A stretch of 64,000 nt of DNA from Acidimicrobiia bacterium (GCA_947476745.1 CANJRG010000002.1:248001-312000), one strand, 5' to 3'; shown: positions 18,664 to 27,458, counted from the stretch's first letter. Translations and numbers: made by a program. Notes: a model not told the origin generated them from the letters alone.

Positions 18664-20358
18664 ATGTACGACCTCGTCATCAAGGACGGCCTGATCTTCG
18701 ACGGCACCGGCGCACCCCGCATCCGGGGTGATCTCGGCATCAGCGGCGGCGTAGTCACCGCCATGGGCCGTGTCGATGCCGCCGAGGCCCGTCAGGTCAT
18801 CGACGCCCGCGGCATGCACGTGGCCCCCGGCTTCGTCGACCTGCACACCCACTACGACGCCCAGATCTTCTGGGACCCGTACTGCACCCTGTCGGGTTGG
18901 CACGGCATCACCTCGGTCGCCATCGGCAACTGCGGGTTCGGCTTCGCCCCGGTGCAGCCCGAGCAGCGTGAGTACGCCATGCGCTCGATGACCCGGGTCG
19001 AGGCCATCCCCTACGACTCCATGCGGTTGGGTATGCCGTGGGACTGGGTCACCTTCCCCGAATACCTCGACAGCGTCGACCGTGCCCCCAAGGCGGTCAA
19101 CGTCCTGCCGTTCGTGCCGGTGGGCCCGATGCTTGCGGCGGTCCTCGGGCTGCAGGACGCCAAGGCCGGTCGCATGCCGACCGACGAGGAGCACGCCGTA
19201 CTGGCCCGCATGTTGCACGAGGCCTTCGAGGCCGGCGGCTGCGGCTGGACCGCCCAGCGTCTGCCGCCGACCGGCCCCGCCGCGGTGCAGCGCGACTGGG
19301 ACGGCACCCCCATGCCCACCGACATGATGAACGACGAGACCTGCCGGGTGTTCGCCCGGGTGCTCGCCGAGCGCAACCAGGGTGTGCAGCAGATGACGCT
19401 GACCACCAACGACATCAAGCACGACATGGCCCTGCTCGAGGAGCTCGCCAGCATCGCCGGGCGGCCCATGCTGCACAACGTCATCCAGGCCTTCGCCGAC
19501 CGTCCCCACATCCACCGTCGCGGGATCGAGTGGCTGGAACGCTGCCGCGAGCGGGGCATCCCGGTGTACGGCCAGGGCCTGACCACCGATGCCGGGTTCA
19601 CCTACACCCTCGAGGACTGGAACCTCTACGACGACTCCGAGACGTGGATGGAGGCGACGATGGGCTCGGTGGAGGAACGCCTGCACAAGCTGGCCGACCC
19701 CGCCCGCCGCCAGGGCCTCAAGGACCACATGCCGGGCATCGCCACCGCGCCGCTCGAGACGGTGACCGTGCTGTCGCCCCGCTCCCCCGAGACCGAGCAG
19801 TTCCGGGAGATGTCGGTGGCCCAGGTGGCCCAGATCACCGGCAAACACCCGGTGGACGCCATGTTGGACATCGCCGTGGCCGACCGCCTCGAGACGCTGT
19901 TCTTCGTGTCCCCGCCGCAGGGTGGCTCGGAGTTGCTCAAGGAGATCGTGCAGTACCCGCACATGCTCTTCGGGGTGTCCGACGGCGGCGCCCACACCAA
20001 GTTCCTCACCGCCGGTCGCTACCCCACCGAGACCCTCACCCAGCAGGTCCGCGACAACCAGTGGATCACCTACGAGGACGCCCACCGTCGCCTGTCGGGC
20101 CTGCCGGCGCAGCTTGCCGGGTTCCAGGACCGTGGCGTGCTGCGTACCGGCAACCCCGCCGACGTGGTGGTCTACGACCCCCAGACCCTCGCCGTCGGGC
20201 CGAGCGAGGTCGTCCACGACCTGCCCGGTGGCGAGTGGCGGCGGGTCCAGAAGGCCACCGGGTACCACGCCGTGGTGGTCAACGGGGTACAGACCATCGC
20301 GGATGACCAGCAGACCGAGCGGCACTCGGGCAAGCTGCTGCGCCACGGCCGCGGCTGA
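18664..20358 (+). CDS. N-acyl-D-amino-acid deacylase family amidohydrolase
   Basis: 564 residues. The N-terminal beta-sandwich (YDLVIKDGLIFDGTG) and metal residues of the D-aminoacylase group are seen: HTH in FVDLHTHYDAQ (about 58-66), Cys in GNCGFGFAP, and Asp in SDGGAHTKF. Family enzymes hydrolyse N-acyl-D-amino acids or related amides with zinc. In actinobacteria many such proteins sit with CoA-transferases, as here, and their real substrates are unknown. AGGAG lies six bases before the ATG. A strong hairpin follows the gene. A paralogue lies at 24158-25879. Confidence 0.88.
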   Translation: MYDLVIKDGLIFDGTGAPRIRGDLGISGGVVTAMGRVDAAEARQVIDARGMHVAPGFVDLHTHYDAQIFWDPYCTLSGWHGITSVAIGNCGFGFAPVQPEQREYAMRSMTRVEAIPYDSMRLGMPWDWVTFPEYLDSVDRAPKAVNVLPFVPVGPMLAAVLGLQDAKAGRMPTDEEHAVLARMLHEAFEAGGCGWTAQRLPPTGPAAVQRDWDGTPMPTDMMNDETCRVFARVLAERNQGVQQMTLTTNDIKHDMALLEELASIAGRPMLHNVIQAFADRPHIHRRGIEWLERCRERGIPVYGQGLTTDAGFTYTLEDWNLYDDSETWMEATMGSVEERLHKLADPARRQGLKDHMPGIATAPLETVTVLSPRSPETEQFREMSVAQVAQITGKHPVDAMLDIAVADRLETLFFVSPPQGGSELLKEIVQYPHMLFGVSDGGAHTKFLTAGRYPTETLTQQVRDNQWITYEDAHRRLSGLPAQLAGFQDRGVLRTGNPADVVVYDPQTLAVGPSEVVHDLPGGEWRRVQKATGYHAVVVNGVQTIADDQQTERHSGKLLRHGRG

Positions 20359-20381
20359 TAGGACGGCACCCGAACCCGGCG

Positions 20382-20412
20382 GGAAGCCATCCCGGCCGGA
20401 AGCCATCCCGGC
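20382..20412. repeat. Tandem repeat, 16-bp period, two copies
   Basis: GGAAGCCATCCCGGC occurs at 20382-20396 and 20398-20412, directly before the terminator hairpin. Confidence 0.85.
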
Positions 20413-20448
20413 ACCGGCCGGTCAGGTCCACCTGACCGGCCGGTGCCG
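20409..20448 (+). terminator. Strong GC-rich hairpin terminator
   Basis: Nearly perfect inverted repeat; the core arms are CACCGGCCGGTCAGGT and ACCTGACCGGCCGGTG, extended outward by three more pairs, with a tight loop around TCCA. No T-run follows, as is common in actinobacteria. It separates the amidohydrolase gene from the next CoA-transferase gene. Confidence 0.75.
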
Positions 20449-20523
20449 CGTCCGGGCTGCACCACCGGGTCTGCACCACCGGGCCACCGGGGTCTGCCTG
20501 CCGGAGCGCCGGGACCGGTTGGG

Positions 20524-20529
20524 TAAGGT
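20524..20529 (+). promoter_or_regulatory. Candidate -10 box TAAGGT
   Basis: TAAGGT after TTGGG, 28 bases before the ATG at 20558, downstream of the terminator hairpin. It would give the CoA-transferase its own promoter with a short leader carrying GGAGGA. Confidence 0.35.
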
Positions 20530-20557
20530 CTGACCAGGTTCGGCCCCCGGAGGATCC

Positions 20558-21799
20558 ATGACGATCGATCACCTTCACGCGCACGAGCACGCCGCGCCGA
20601 TGGCACCCGGCCGTACCGGGCCGCTGTCGAGCGTGCGGATCCTCGACGTCACCCACGCCATCGCCGGACCGTGGGCCACGATGATGCTGGCCGACCTCGG
20701 CGCCGAGGTGATCAAGGTGGAGGGACCCGACGGCGACATGCAGCGCTTCCTCGGCCCGTTCACCAAGGAGGACCCTGAGCGGGCTTACGGCGGCACCTAC
20801 GGTGCCTACAACCGCAACAAGCGCTGCATCATGCTGGACCTGAAGAGCGAGGAGGACCGCGAGACCTTCCTGCAACTGGTCGACTGGGCCGATGCGGTGG
20901 TGGAGAACCAGCGAGCCGGGGTGCTCGACCGGTTGGGGCTCGGCTATGAAACGCTCAAGGCGCGCAACCCCCGCCTGGTGTACGGCGCCATCCGCGGTTT
21001 CGGCGACCCCCGCACCGGGGCCAGCCCCTATGCCGAGTGGCCGGCCTACGACGTGATCGCTCAGGCCATGAGCAGCTTCGTGTCGATGAACGGCATGAGC
21101 CCCGCCGAATCGCACAAGGTCGGGCCGTTCCTCGGCGACATCTACCCCGGCACGGTGGCCGCGCTCGGCATCCTCGCCGCGGTGTTCCACGCCCGGCTCA
21201 CCGGTGAGGGCCAGTTCGTCGACGTGGCCATGGTCGACGCAGTCACTGCGCTGTCCGAGACGGGCGTGTGCCGCTATTCCTACATGGGCCGCGAGACCCC
21301 ACCATCGGGCAACAGCTCCGAGACCGTCGCCCCCTTCGACATCTACCCCACCGCAGATGGTGCGATGGCCATCGCTGCGCCGACCAACGTCGCGTGGGCC
21401 ACGTTGTGCGAGGCCATGGGCATGCCCGAACTGGCAGCGACCGACCAGACCAAGTCCATGCCGTTGCGGGTGAAGAACCGTGACATCGTCGACGGTGCGG
21501 TGAGTGGCTGGGCGGCGGTACGCACCAACGCCGAGGTGATGGCTGCGCTCGGCGGCAAGGTGCCGTGCGGACCGGTCAACCAGCCGGTCGACCTGTTCAC
21601 CGATCCCCACATCAAGGCGCGCGACATGCTCGTCGCGGTGGACCAGCCCCAGGGCCGGCCCGTGGTCCAGGTCAACACGCCGATCCGCTACACCGAGACC
21701 CCGGCGGGAATCTACGCCCGGCCGCCCAAGCTCGGCGAGCACACCGAAGACATCCGTGCCGAGCTCGCCGACGGGCGGCTCGCACCCCGCCCGAGCTGA
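20558..21799 (+). CDS. CaiB/BaiF family III CoA-transferase
   Basis: 413 residues. The N-terminal signature SVRILDVTHAIAGPWATMMLADLGAEVIKVE (in two parts around residues 27-57) and the family Asp region GQFVDVAMVDA are clear. Family III enzymes move CoA between carboxylic acids through an aspartyl-CoA intermediate. The motif VENQRAGVLDRLGLGYE replaces the usual VENFRPG. GGAGGA lies four bases before the ATG. The next gene starts 34 bases downstream. Confidence 0.92.
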   Translation: MTIDHLHAHEHAAPMAPGRTGPLSSVRILDVTHAIAGPWATMMLADLGAEVIKVEGPDGDMQRFLGPFTKEDPERAYGGTYGAYNRNKRCIMLDLKSEEDRETFLQLVDWADAVVENQRAGVLDRLGLGYETLKARNPRLVYGAIRGFGDPRTGASPYAEWPAYDVIAQAMSSFVSMNGMSPAESHKVGPFLGDIYPGTVAALGILAAVFHARLTGEGQFVDVAMVDAVTALSETGVCRYSYMGRETPPSGNSSETVAPFDIYPTADGAMAIAAPTNVAWATLCEAMGMPELAATDQTKSMPLRVKNRDIVDGAVSGWAAVRTNAEVMAALGGKVPCGPVNQPVDLFTDPHIKARDMLVAVDQPQGRPVVQVNTPIRYTETPAGIYARPPKLGEHTEDIRAELADGRLAPRPS

Positions 21800-21832
21800 C
21801 CGCAGCCGGCGCCCATACCGATTGGCACTGCC

Positions 21833-22522
21833 ATGACCTTCCACTACGACGACGCCGTGCTCACCCGATTCCCGGCGTTGCGGGCCGGGATCATCGAGCT
21901 GTCCGGCGCCCACAACGGCCCGAGCCCGGGCGCGTTGATCGAGCAGTTCGCCGACGAGCAGGCGCTTGCCGCGTTGCAGCTCGACGGCGTCGCCCTCGCT
22001 GAGGTGGCCTCCATCGCCGCCTGGCGACGGACCTTCTCCGCCTTCGGGGTGTCACCCACCCGGTATCGCAACGCGGCCGAGGCCCTGCTTCGCCGGGTCC
22101 AGAAGAAGGGCGGTGTGCCCTCGGTGAGCCTGCTGGTCGACCTCGGCAACTTGGTGTCGATCCGTCACCGGCTCCCCCTCGCGGTGATCGACGCCGACCG
22201 GGTGGCCGGCGCGGTGACCGTTCGGGAGGCGACCGGAACCGAGCGATTCGACGATCTCGGCGGAACCGATGCGGACCGCCCCGAACCCGGCGAGATCGTC
22301 ATGGTCGACGACGACGGCGAGGTGGTCACCCGCCGGTGGTGTTGGCGGCAATCGACCCGCTCAGGGGTGTCCGAGCCGACCACCCGGCTGCTCATCGCCG
22401 TCGAAGGCCATCACGACGGCGCCGCTGACGACGTGGCCACCGCCCTGCACAGCTTCGCCGAACTGTTCGACCGCTACCTGCCCGGCGCCACGTTCACCAC
22501 CCGCACCGCCGCCGGCCGCTGA
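21833..22522 (+). CDS. B3/B4 tRNA-binding-domain protein (COG3382 type)
   Basis: 229 residues. It resembles stand-alone B3/4 domains of phenylalanyl-tRNA synthetase beta: AWRRTFSAFGVSPTRYRNAAEALLRRV, then PSVSLLVDLGNLVSIRHRLPLAVID and a C-terminal EGHHDG...ALHSFAELFDRYLPGA. Such proteins may edit mischarged tRNA or free amino acids; the exact role is not known. It may be co-transcribed with the CoA-transferase upstream. It ends 132 bases before the convergent CobO gene. Confidence 0.82.
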   Translation: MTFHYDDAVLTRFPALRAGIIELSGAHNGPSPGALIEQFADEQALAALQLDGVALAEVASIAAWRRTFSAFGVSPTRYRNAAEALLRRVQKKGGVPSVSLLVDLGNLVSIRHRLPLAVIDADRVAGAVTVREATGTERFDDLGGTDADRPEPGEIVMVDDDGEVVTRRWCWRQSTRSGVSEPTTRLLIAVEGHHDGAADDVATALHSFAELFDRYLPGATFTTRTAAGR

Positions 22523-22654
22523 CGATCCGGCACCGACCCACACCCACCACCGATCGGTACACATACCCTTCGGCATGTGATTGCCTTCAACATGTGATAC
22601 CGGTCAGCGCGCGGTACCAATCAGTACGCCGCACCGGTCCGTCATGCGTACCGG

Positions 22655-23176
22655 TCAGTATTCGATGCCCTTCATCGCGTTGATGCCCTGTTCGTAGGCG
22701 TGTTTGACCAGGCGCATCTCGGTGACCGTGTCGGCGATGGCGATGATCTCCTCGGGAGCGTCGCGGCCGGTGAGCACCACGTTGGTGCGCGGCGCCCGGT
22801 TCACGATGGCGTCGGCCACCTCGGCGGTATCGATCCAGCCGAAGATCATCGGGTAGGTGACCTCGTCGAAGATCAACAGGTCGTAGTCGCCCGACGCCAG
22901 CATGGCCTTGGCGACCCCCCAGGCGTGGCGGCCCTTCGCCGCCGATTCGTCGAGATCGGTCGACTCCCAGGTGAACCCGTCGCCGAGCTCGTGCCACTCG
23001 ATACCGAGGTGGTCGGCCAGCTTCTTCTCGCCGACCTTCCAGTCCCCGCCCTTGATGAACTGCACCACGGCGACCTTCCAGCCCCGGGCCCAGCCCCGGG
23101 CCATGACACCCATGGCCGCCGAGGTCTTGCCCTTGCCGTGGCCGGTGTTGACGAGGACGATGGACGGACGGGCCAT
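22655..23176 (-). CDS. cobO: Cob(I)yrinic acid a,c-diamide adenosyltransferase
   Basis: 173 residues, matching CobO/CobA/BtuR length. The P-loop GHGKGKTSAAMG (about 12-23) and the conserved LLIFDEVTYPMIFGWID and NVVLTGRDAPEEII blocks are present. It adenosylates corrinoids in cobalamin synthesis or salvage, using ATP. No other cobalamin gene is in the window, which fits salvage or a dispersed pathway. AGGAAG lies five bases before the ATG. Confidence 0.94.
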   Translation of the reverse strand: MARPSIVLVNTGHGKGKTSAAMGVMARGWARGWKVAVVQFIKGGDWKVGEKKLADHLGIEWHELGDGFTWESTDLDESAAKGRHAWGVAKAMLASGDYDLLIFDEVTYPMIFGWIDTAEVADAIVNRAPRTNVVLTGRDAPEEIIAIADTVTEMRLVKHAYEQGINAMKGIEY

Positions 23177-23303
23177 GAGGACTTCCTATCGGGACAGGGG
23201 CGGGCGAGACGACCCACCGGGCACAGCTCCACGGTAGGACACCCACCCCGCCCGACCCGAGGAGACCCGGCCCGGGCGGGTCGGGAGGGTCGGGCGGGTC
23301 GCC

Positions 23304-23354
23304 GGGTGGACCGGCCGGGCGGGTGGACCGGCCGGGCGGGTGGACCGGCCGGGC
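23304..23354. repeat. 17-bp tandem repeat, three copies
   Basis: Unit gggtggaccggccgggc, three perfect copies in the 227-base gap between cobO and the SDR gene. The rest of the gap is similar low-complexity sequence with no coding signal. Confidence 0.9.
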
Positions 23355-23403
23355 GAACGCGGGCGGACCCGGCGGCGCGGGCCAACCGGGCGAGCCGGCG
23401 CGG

Positions 23404-24156
23404 TCAGGCCAGGGTCATGGCGCCGTCGGCCACGATCAACTGGCCGGTGATCCAAGCGGCGTCGGCCGAACACAGCAGGGCGATCACCCGGGCGATGTCA
23501 CCGGGGGTCGCCAACCGCCCCGCCGGGGTACGGGCGGCCCACGCCGCCCGGGCGGCCTCCCAGCCCCCGGGATGGCTGGTCTCGGCGTACAGGCGGGCGG
23601 AGTCGGTCTCCACGTAGCCGGGCAGCACCGAGTTCACCGTGATCCGACGCGGGGCCAACTCCACCGCCCAGTAGCGGGTGAGGGTCTCGAGCGCCGCCTT
23701 TGCCGCCGCCAGCAACCCGTGGTTCGGCAACATCTCCACCGTGTCGAAACCGGAGATGGTCACGATGCGACCGGGTTCGACCAGATGCGGCTCGGCCGCC
23801 TGGACCAGGTACACGAAGGACCCCACGATGGTGTCGAAGGTCGCCTGCAGGTGGTGGCGCCGCAGCTCCCCGAGCGGTTTGAAGGCGCTCGACGCGGCGT
23901 TCGCAACCACGGCATCGAGCCCGCCGAATCGGTCGACGGCCTGGTCCACCATGGTCCGCACGGCCGTCTCGTCGGCCAGTTCCGCCATCACCACCAGCGC
24001 CTGACGCCCCTGGGCCCGCACCGCATCGGCCACCGTCGCAGCGGCCGCGGCATCGCGCCGGTAGTGCACGACGATGTCGTACCCCCGGCCGGCGAGCAGC
24101 TCGGCGGTGGCTGCGCCGATCCCCCGGCTGCTGCCGGTGATGAGAGCGACGGCCAC
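23404..24156 (-). CDS. SDR family oxidoreductase
   Basis: 250 residues from the GTG at 24156, one base after the stop of the upstream amidohydrolase (TGA-C-GTG), so translation is coupled. Seen: TGSSRGIGAAT, VANAAS in place of NNAG, catalytic Ser in TISGFD, and a C-terminal TGQLIVADGA. The usual YxxxK is replaced: the aligned stretch LPNHGLLAAAKAALE keeps Lys, but the Tyr position seems to be Gly or Leu. The pattern resembles FabI/FabL-like or divergent enoyl-reductase SDRs. Substrate unknown; presumably acts with the amidohydrolase. Confidence 0.82.
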   Translation of the reverse strand: MAVALITGSSRGIGAATAELLAGRGYDIVVHYRRDAAAAATVADAVRAQGRQALVVMAELADETAVRTMVDQAVDRFGGLDAVVANAASSAFKPLGELRRHHLQATFDTIVGSFVYLVQAAEPHLVEPGRIVTISGFDTVEMLPNHGLLAAAKAALETLTRYWAVELAPRRITVNSVLPGYVETDSARLYAETSHPGGWEAARAAWAARTPAGRLATPGDIARVIALLCSADAAWITGQLIVADGAMTLA

Positions 24157-24157
24157 G

Positions 24158-25879
24158 TCAGCGCCCGGTCGGGGCCGGGCGGGCACCCCGCACCACGCCG
24201 CCGGGCAGGGCGCCGGTGGCCTCGCCGTCACGGGCCACCTCGTCCCCGGCGACGAAGGTGTGGCGGTAGCCGACGCTGCGTTGCACCAGACGACGACCAC
24301 CGGCGGGAAGGTCCCGGCGGATCTGCGGCGGGGCCAGACCGAGACCGGCGAGATCGACCACGTTGAGATCGGCCCGATAGCCCGGGGCGACGACCCCACG
24401 GTCGAACAAACCGTAGGACGCTGCGGTGGCCGCGGTCTGCTTGTGGACCAGCAGCTCCAGCGGCAGCCGCTCGCCACGGGTACGGTCCCGAGCCCAGTGC
24501 ATCAACAGGAACGTCGGGGCGCTGGCGTCGCAGATCGTGGCGACGTGCGCCCCGCCGTCGGCCAGGCCGCACACCGTGTACGGGTCGGCCAGCATCGTGC
24601 GGACCACCTCGAGGTCGCCGTCGCAGTAGTTCTCGAACGGGTGCAGCAGCAGCGCCCGGCCGTCGTCGGCGAGCAGCAGGTCCAACGCCAGCTCCCACGG
24701 GCTGATGCCCGCCCGTTCCGCCCGCCGGCTGATGGCCTGTTCGGGGGCCGGCTCGTAGTCGGGCGGGTCGCCCAGCTCGAAGGTGCGGTTGATGGCCTGG
24801 GCCATCCAGGTGCTGAACGAGTCCTCGGGACGCTCCTCGATCAACCGGCGGCGCAGCTCGCGGTCCGCCCGCAGGCGCGCCACACGCTCGGCCAGCGGCA
24901 GATCGGCCACGGTGCGGTACGCCGGGTGGGTGACGAAGAAATGCACGGTCGCATCGAGCCCCATCATCACCCCGATGGGCCGGACACCGACCTGGCCGCG
25001 CACCATCAGGCCCTCGGCCCGGGACCGATGGATCTGCTCGAGGGTGGTCCGCCACAGGTCCGGCGCGTTGTCCACCTGCAGCAGCAGGAACGACAGCGGA
25101 CGACCCGAGATGCGGGCCATACGGGTCAGTATCTCGTATTCCCCCGGCCCGAAATCGCTGTTGGCCTGCAGCACGCCCTTGCCGGCGACCGCCATGGCCT
25201 CGGCAATGCCGTCGAGCTCGGGGTCACCGGCGGACAGCGACGGCGTCGGCCGGCCGTCCTTGGCCCGGTGCTTGGTGGTGCGCGAGGTCGAGAAGCCCAA
25301 CGCACCGGCTTCGAGGGCCTCCACCACGAGACGGCCCATCTCGGCGATCTCGGCCGGCGTCGGGACCTCGGCATGGTCGCCGCCGCGTTCGCCCATCACG
25401 AAGAACCGCAACGCACCATGGGGGATCTGCGTGGCGATGTCCATCACCTTCGGGGTCGAGGCGAGGGCGTCGAGATACGCCGGGAAACTCTCCCAACAGA
25501 AGTCGATGCCCTCCGACAGCACCGTGCCCGGGATGTCCTCGACGCCCTCCATGAGGTTGATCAGGAACGGCTCGGTACCCCGACGCACCGGGGCGAACCC
25601 GACCCCGCAGTTGCCGAACACCGTGGTGGTGACGCCGTGCCACGAGGAAGGGGTCAGGAAGGGGTCCCAGGTGGCCTGGCCGTCGTAATGGGTGTGGATG
25701 TCGACCCAACCTGGCAGGACCAGCTGACCGTCGGCGTCGACGTCGCGCCGGGCCGCACCCAGGGTGCCGGGGTCACCCACGGCCACGATGGCACCACCCT
25801 CGACGGCGACATCGGCGCGGACGGCCGGGTCGCCGGTCCCGTCGACAACGGTGCCGTTGCGGATCACGAGGTCATGCAT
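24158..25879 (-). CDS. N-acyl-D-amino-acid deacylase family amidohydrolase (second copy)
   Basis: 573 residues. Same architecture as the protein at 18664: HDLVIRNGTVVDGTG, metal-binding VDIHTHYDGQ, Cys in GNCGVGFAPV, and Asp in ADGGAHVATI. The C-terminal part is Pro-rich. Paralogous family member rather than a recent duplicate, since the sequences differ along the whole length. The start ATG at 25879 has TACGCT six bases upstream and no Shine-Dalgarno. The SDR gene follows after one base, so the two form an operon. Confidence 0.87.
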   Translation of the reverse strand: MHDLVIRNGTVVDGTGDPAVRADVAVEGGAIVAVGDPGTLGAARRDVDADGQLVLPGWVDIHTHYDGQATWDPFLTPSSWHGVTTTVFGNCGVGFAPVRRGTEPFLINLMEGVEDIPGTVLSEGIDFCWESFPAYLDALASTPKVMDIATQIPHGALRFFVMGERGGDHAEVPTPAEIAEMGRLVVEALEAGALGFSTSRTTKHRAKDGRPTPSLSAGDPELDGIAEAMAVAGKGVLQANSDFGPGEYEILTRMARISGRPLSFLLLQVDNAPDLWRTTLEQIHRSRAEGLMVRGQVGVRPIGVMMGLDATVHFFVTHPAYRTVADLPLAERVARLRADRELRRRLIEERPEDSFSTWMAQAINRTFELGDPPDYEPAPEQAISRRAERAGISPWELALDLLLADDGRALLLHPFENYCDGDLEVVRTMLADPYTVCGLADGGAHVATICDASAPTFLLMHWARDRTRGERLPLELLVHKQTAATAASYGLFDRGVVAPGYRADLNVVDLAGLGLAPPQIRRDLPAGGRRLVQRSVGYRHTFVAGDEVARDGEATGALPGGVVRGARPAPTGR

Positions 25880-25885
25880 GCCAGC

Positions 25886-25891
25886 AGCGTA
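25886..25891 (-). promoter_or_regulatory. Leaderless -10 box TACGCT
   Basis: On the minus strand TACGCT ends six bases before the ATG at 25879; no Shine-Dalgarno is present. Confidence 0.42.
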
Positions 25892-25993
25892 GGCAACGCC
25901 CCGCCCGCCCCGCCGCCCAACCCGATCAGGGTGACGCAGCCTTACCGTGGGCGGCCGGCCCAACACTGTTTGCAGTGAAACGCCCTCGTGCGA

Positions 25994-26024
25994 CGAATCG
26001 ACGCCGATTCGGAGCGGCGAATCG
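25994..26024. repeat. CGAATCG array A
   Basis: Heptamers at 25994 (CGAATCG), 26005 (CGATTCG, inverted) and 26018 (CGAATCG), spaced 11 and 13 bases. The same spacing recurs in reverse at 61533-61563. It lies 15 bases before the inverted-repeat element at 26038-26169. Confidence 0.75.
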
Positions 26025-26037
26025 ATCGCAGCCGAGC

Positions 26038-26169
26038 AGACCGTGGCGGTTTTGGGCGAGAGCTTTCGGGAAGTAGACGAAAAGTTCGACGTCGAGCGGT
26101 TACACGGGCACCAGGGGTCGACAATTTCGCGCGGTCTCGAGTCGGTCCCGGAAAGATCCGCCACGGTCT
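26038..26169. repeat. Intergenic inverted-repeat element, copy A
   Basis: Bounded by the perfect 12-bp inverted repeat AGACCGTGGCGG (26038-26049) and CCGCCACGGTCT (26158-26169). The left arm continues to ACCGTGGCGGTTTTGGGC (26040-26057), identical over 18 bases to the minus strand of 61391-61408. GACGAAAAGT at 26076-26085 is also shared with that copy. It lies in the 430-base gap 25880-26309 between divergent genes; no coding region is seen in the gap. Confidence 0.75.
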
Positions 26170-26297
26170 CGGTGCGAGCATCGCTGCGTCACCTGTCGTC
26201 GCGACCGGCGTCCGGACCGTCGCGGAACGCAGCGGTCGATGGCGGGTCGATCAGCATCAGCCGCGTCCGGCCGGGAGTCGCCGGCGGCGGCGGCCGA

Positions 26298-26303
26298 TAG
26301 CCT
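26298..26303 (+). promoter_or_regulatory. Leaderless -10 box TAGCCT
   Basis: TAGCCT ends six bases before the ATG at 26310, supporting that start for the CDF gene. Confidence 0.42.
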
Positions 26304-26309
26304 CGGAGC

Positions 26310-27458
26310 ATGCCCATCGAGGGGTCCGGCAACGCCCACATCCCGGCCTCCCACTCCGGCCCGCAGAACCGAAGTAGCGAGCCCGCCGGGAGCACCGACC
26401 CCGCCAGCCAGTCCGAACAGGCCAACCCCCCCAGCCAGGTGAAACACGCCGGGCACGCCCATGGTGCGACGCTGGCGCGGGCCGGCGCCCGCTACCGGAA
26501 CCGGCTGCTCGTCACGTTCGTGCTGATCGGCGGGTTCTTCGTGGTCGAGGCCGTGGCCGGGTTCCTGACGAACTCGCTGGCCTTGCTCTCCGATGCCGGG
26601 CACATGCTCACCGATGTACTGGGCCTCGGAATGGCGCTCGCCGCCATCCAACTCGCGAACCAATTCGAATCCCGCCGCTCTGGCGTAGCCGGCCACGACC
26701 CCGCCCCCCACCATCCGGCCCCGAACGATCCGGCCGCCCCGAGCGAACAGCTGCCCTCGGCGGACCGGCCGACGGGTCCTCACCATCACACCTTCGGCCT
26801 GTACCGACTGGAGATCCTGGCGGCCTTCGTCAATGCCCTCCTCCTCGGGGCGGTCGCCATCGGCGTGCTGCTCGAGGCCGTCCACCGGCTGTTCACACCC
26901 GCCGAGGTGCTGAGCACCGAGATGCTCGTCGTGGCCTCGATCGGGCTGGCCGTCAACCTGGTCGCCTTTCTCCTGCTGCGACCCGGCGCCCAGGAATCGA
27001 TCAACGTCGAGGGGGCCTACCTCGAGGTCCTGGCCGACACCGTCGGATCGGTCGGGGTCATCGTCGCCGCGCTGATGATGCGCTCCTTCGGGTGGTCGTG
27101 GGTCGACCCCGTGGCCGGCGTGGCCATCGGGGTATGGATCCTCCCGCGGACCTTCCGGCTCGGTCGCCAGGCCGTGCGCATCCTGCTGCAGGCCGCTCCC
27201 CCACACCTCGACGTGGCCGGCCTGCACGCCGAGTTGGCCGCGATAGACGGGGTCATCGACGTCCACGATCTGCATGTCTGGACGCTGACCTCCGATATGG
27301 AGGCAGCGTCGGCCCACCTGATGTGCCGCTCGGGGACCGACCCCCACGCCGTGCTGGACCAAGCCCGTCACCTCTTGGCAAGCCGATACGGCATCAGTCA
27401 CGGCACCTTTCAGGTCGAGCCGGATTCGCACCTGGGCTGCCGCGAACTCACCTGGTAA
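26310..27458 (+). CDS. Cation diffusion facilitator (CzcD/ZitB-type metal exporter)
   Basis: 382 residues with about six membrane segments from residue 70. TM2 holds the metal motif SDAGHMLTD. The TM5 counterpart is YLEVLADTVGSVGV, so the usual HxxxD is ExxxD. A His/Pro-rich cytoplasmic loop (HDPAPHHPAP ... GPHHHTFG, about 130-160) sits between TM4-side segments, as in zinc or cobalt CDFs. The C-terminal ferredoxin-like domain (INVEG to LTW) includes HDLHVWTLT. Role: proton-coupled efflux of a divalent metal from the cytoplasm. The ~50-residue N-terminal extension is low-complexity. Confidence 0.9.
   Translation: MPIEGSGNAHIPASHSGPQNRSSEPAGSTDPASQSEQANPPSQVKHAGHAHGATLARAGARYRNRLLVTFVLIGGFFVVEAVAGFLTNSLALLSDAGHMLTDVLGLGMALAAIQLANQFESRRSGVAGHDPAPHHPAPNDPAAPSEQLPSADRPTGPHHHTFGLYRLEILAAFVNALLLGAVAIGVLLEAVHRLFTPAEVLSTEMLVVASIGLAVNLVAFLLLRPGAQESINVEGAYLEVLADTVGSVGVIVAALMMRSFGWSWVDPVAGVAIGVWILPRTFRLGRQAVRILLQAAPPHLDVAGLHAELAAIDGVIDVHDLHVWTLTSDMEAASAHLMCRSGTDPHAVLDQARHLLASRYGISHGTFQVEPDSHLGCRELTW

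Noticed and set aside
25942-26181. Small minus-strand frame in the gap with element A
   Set aside because: Arg/Ser-rich without a start signal, and it overlaps the repeat element.
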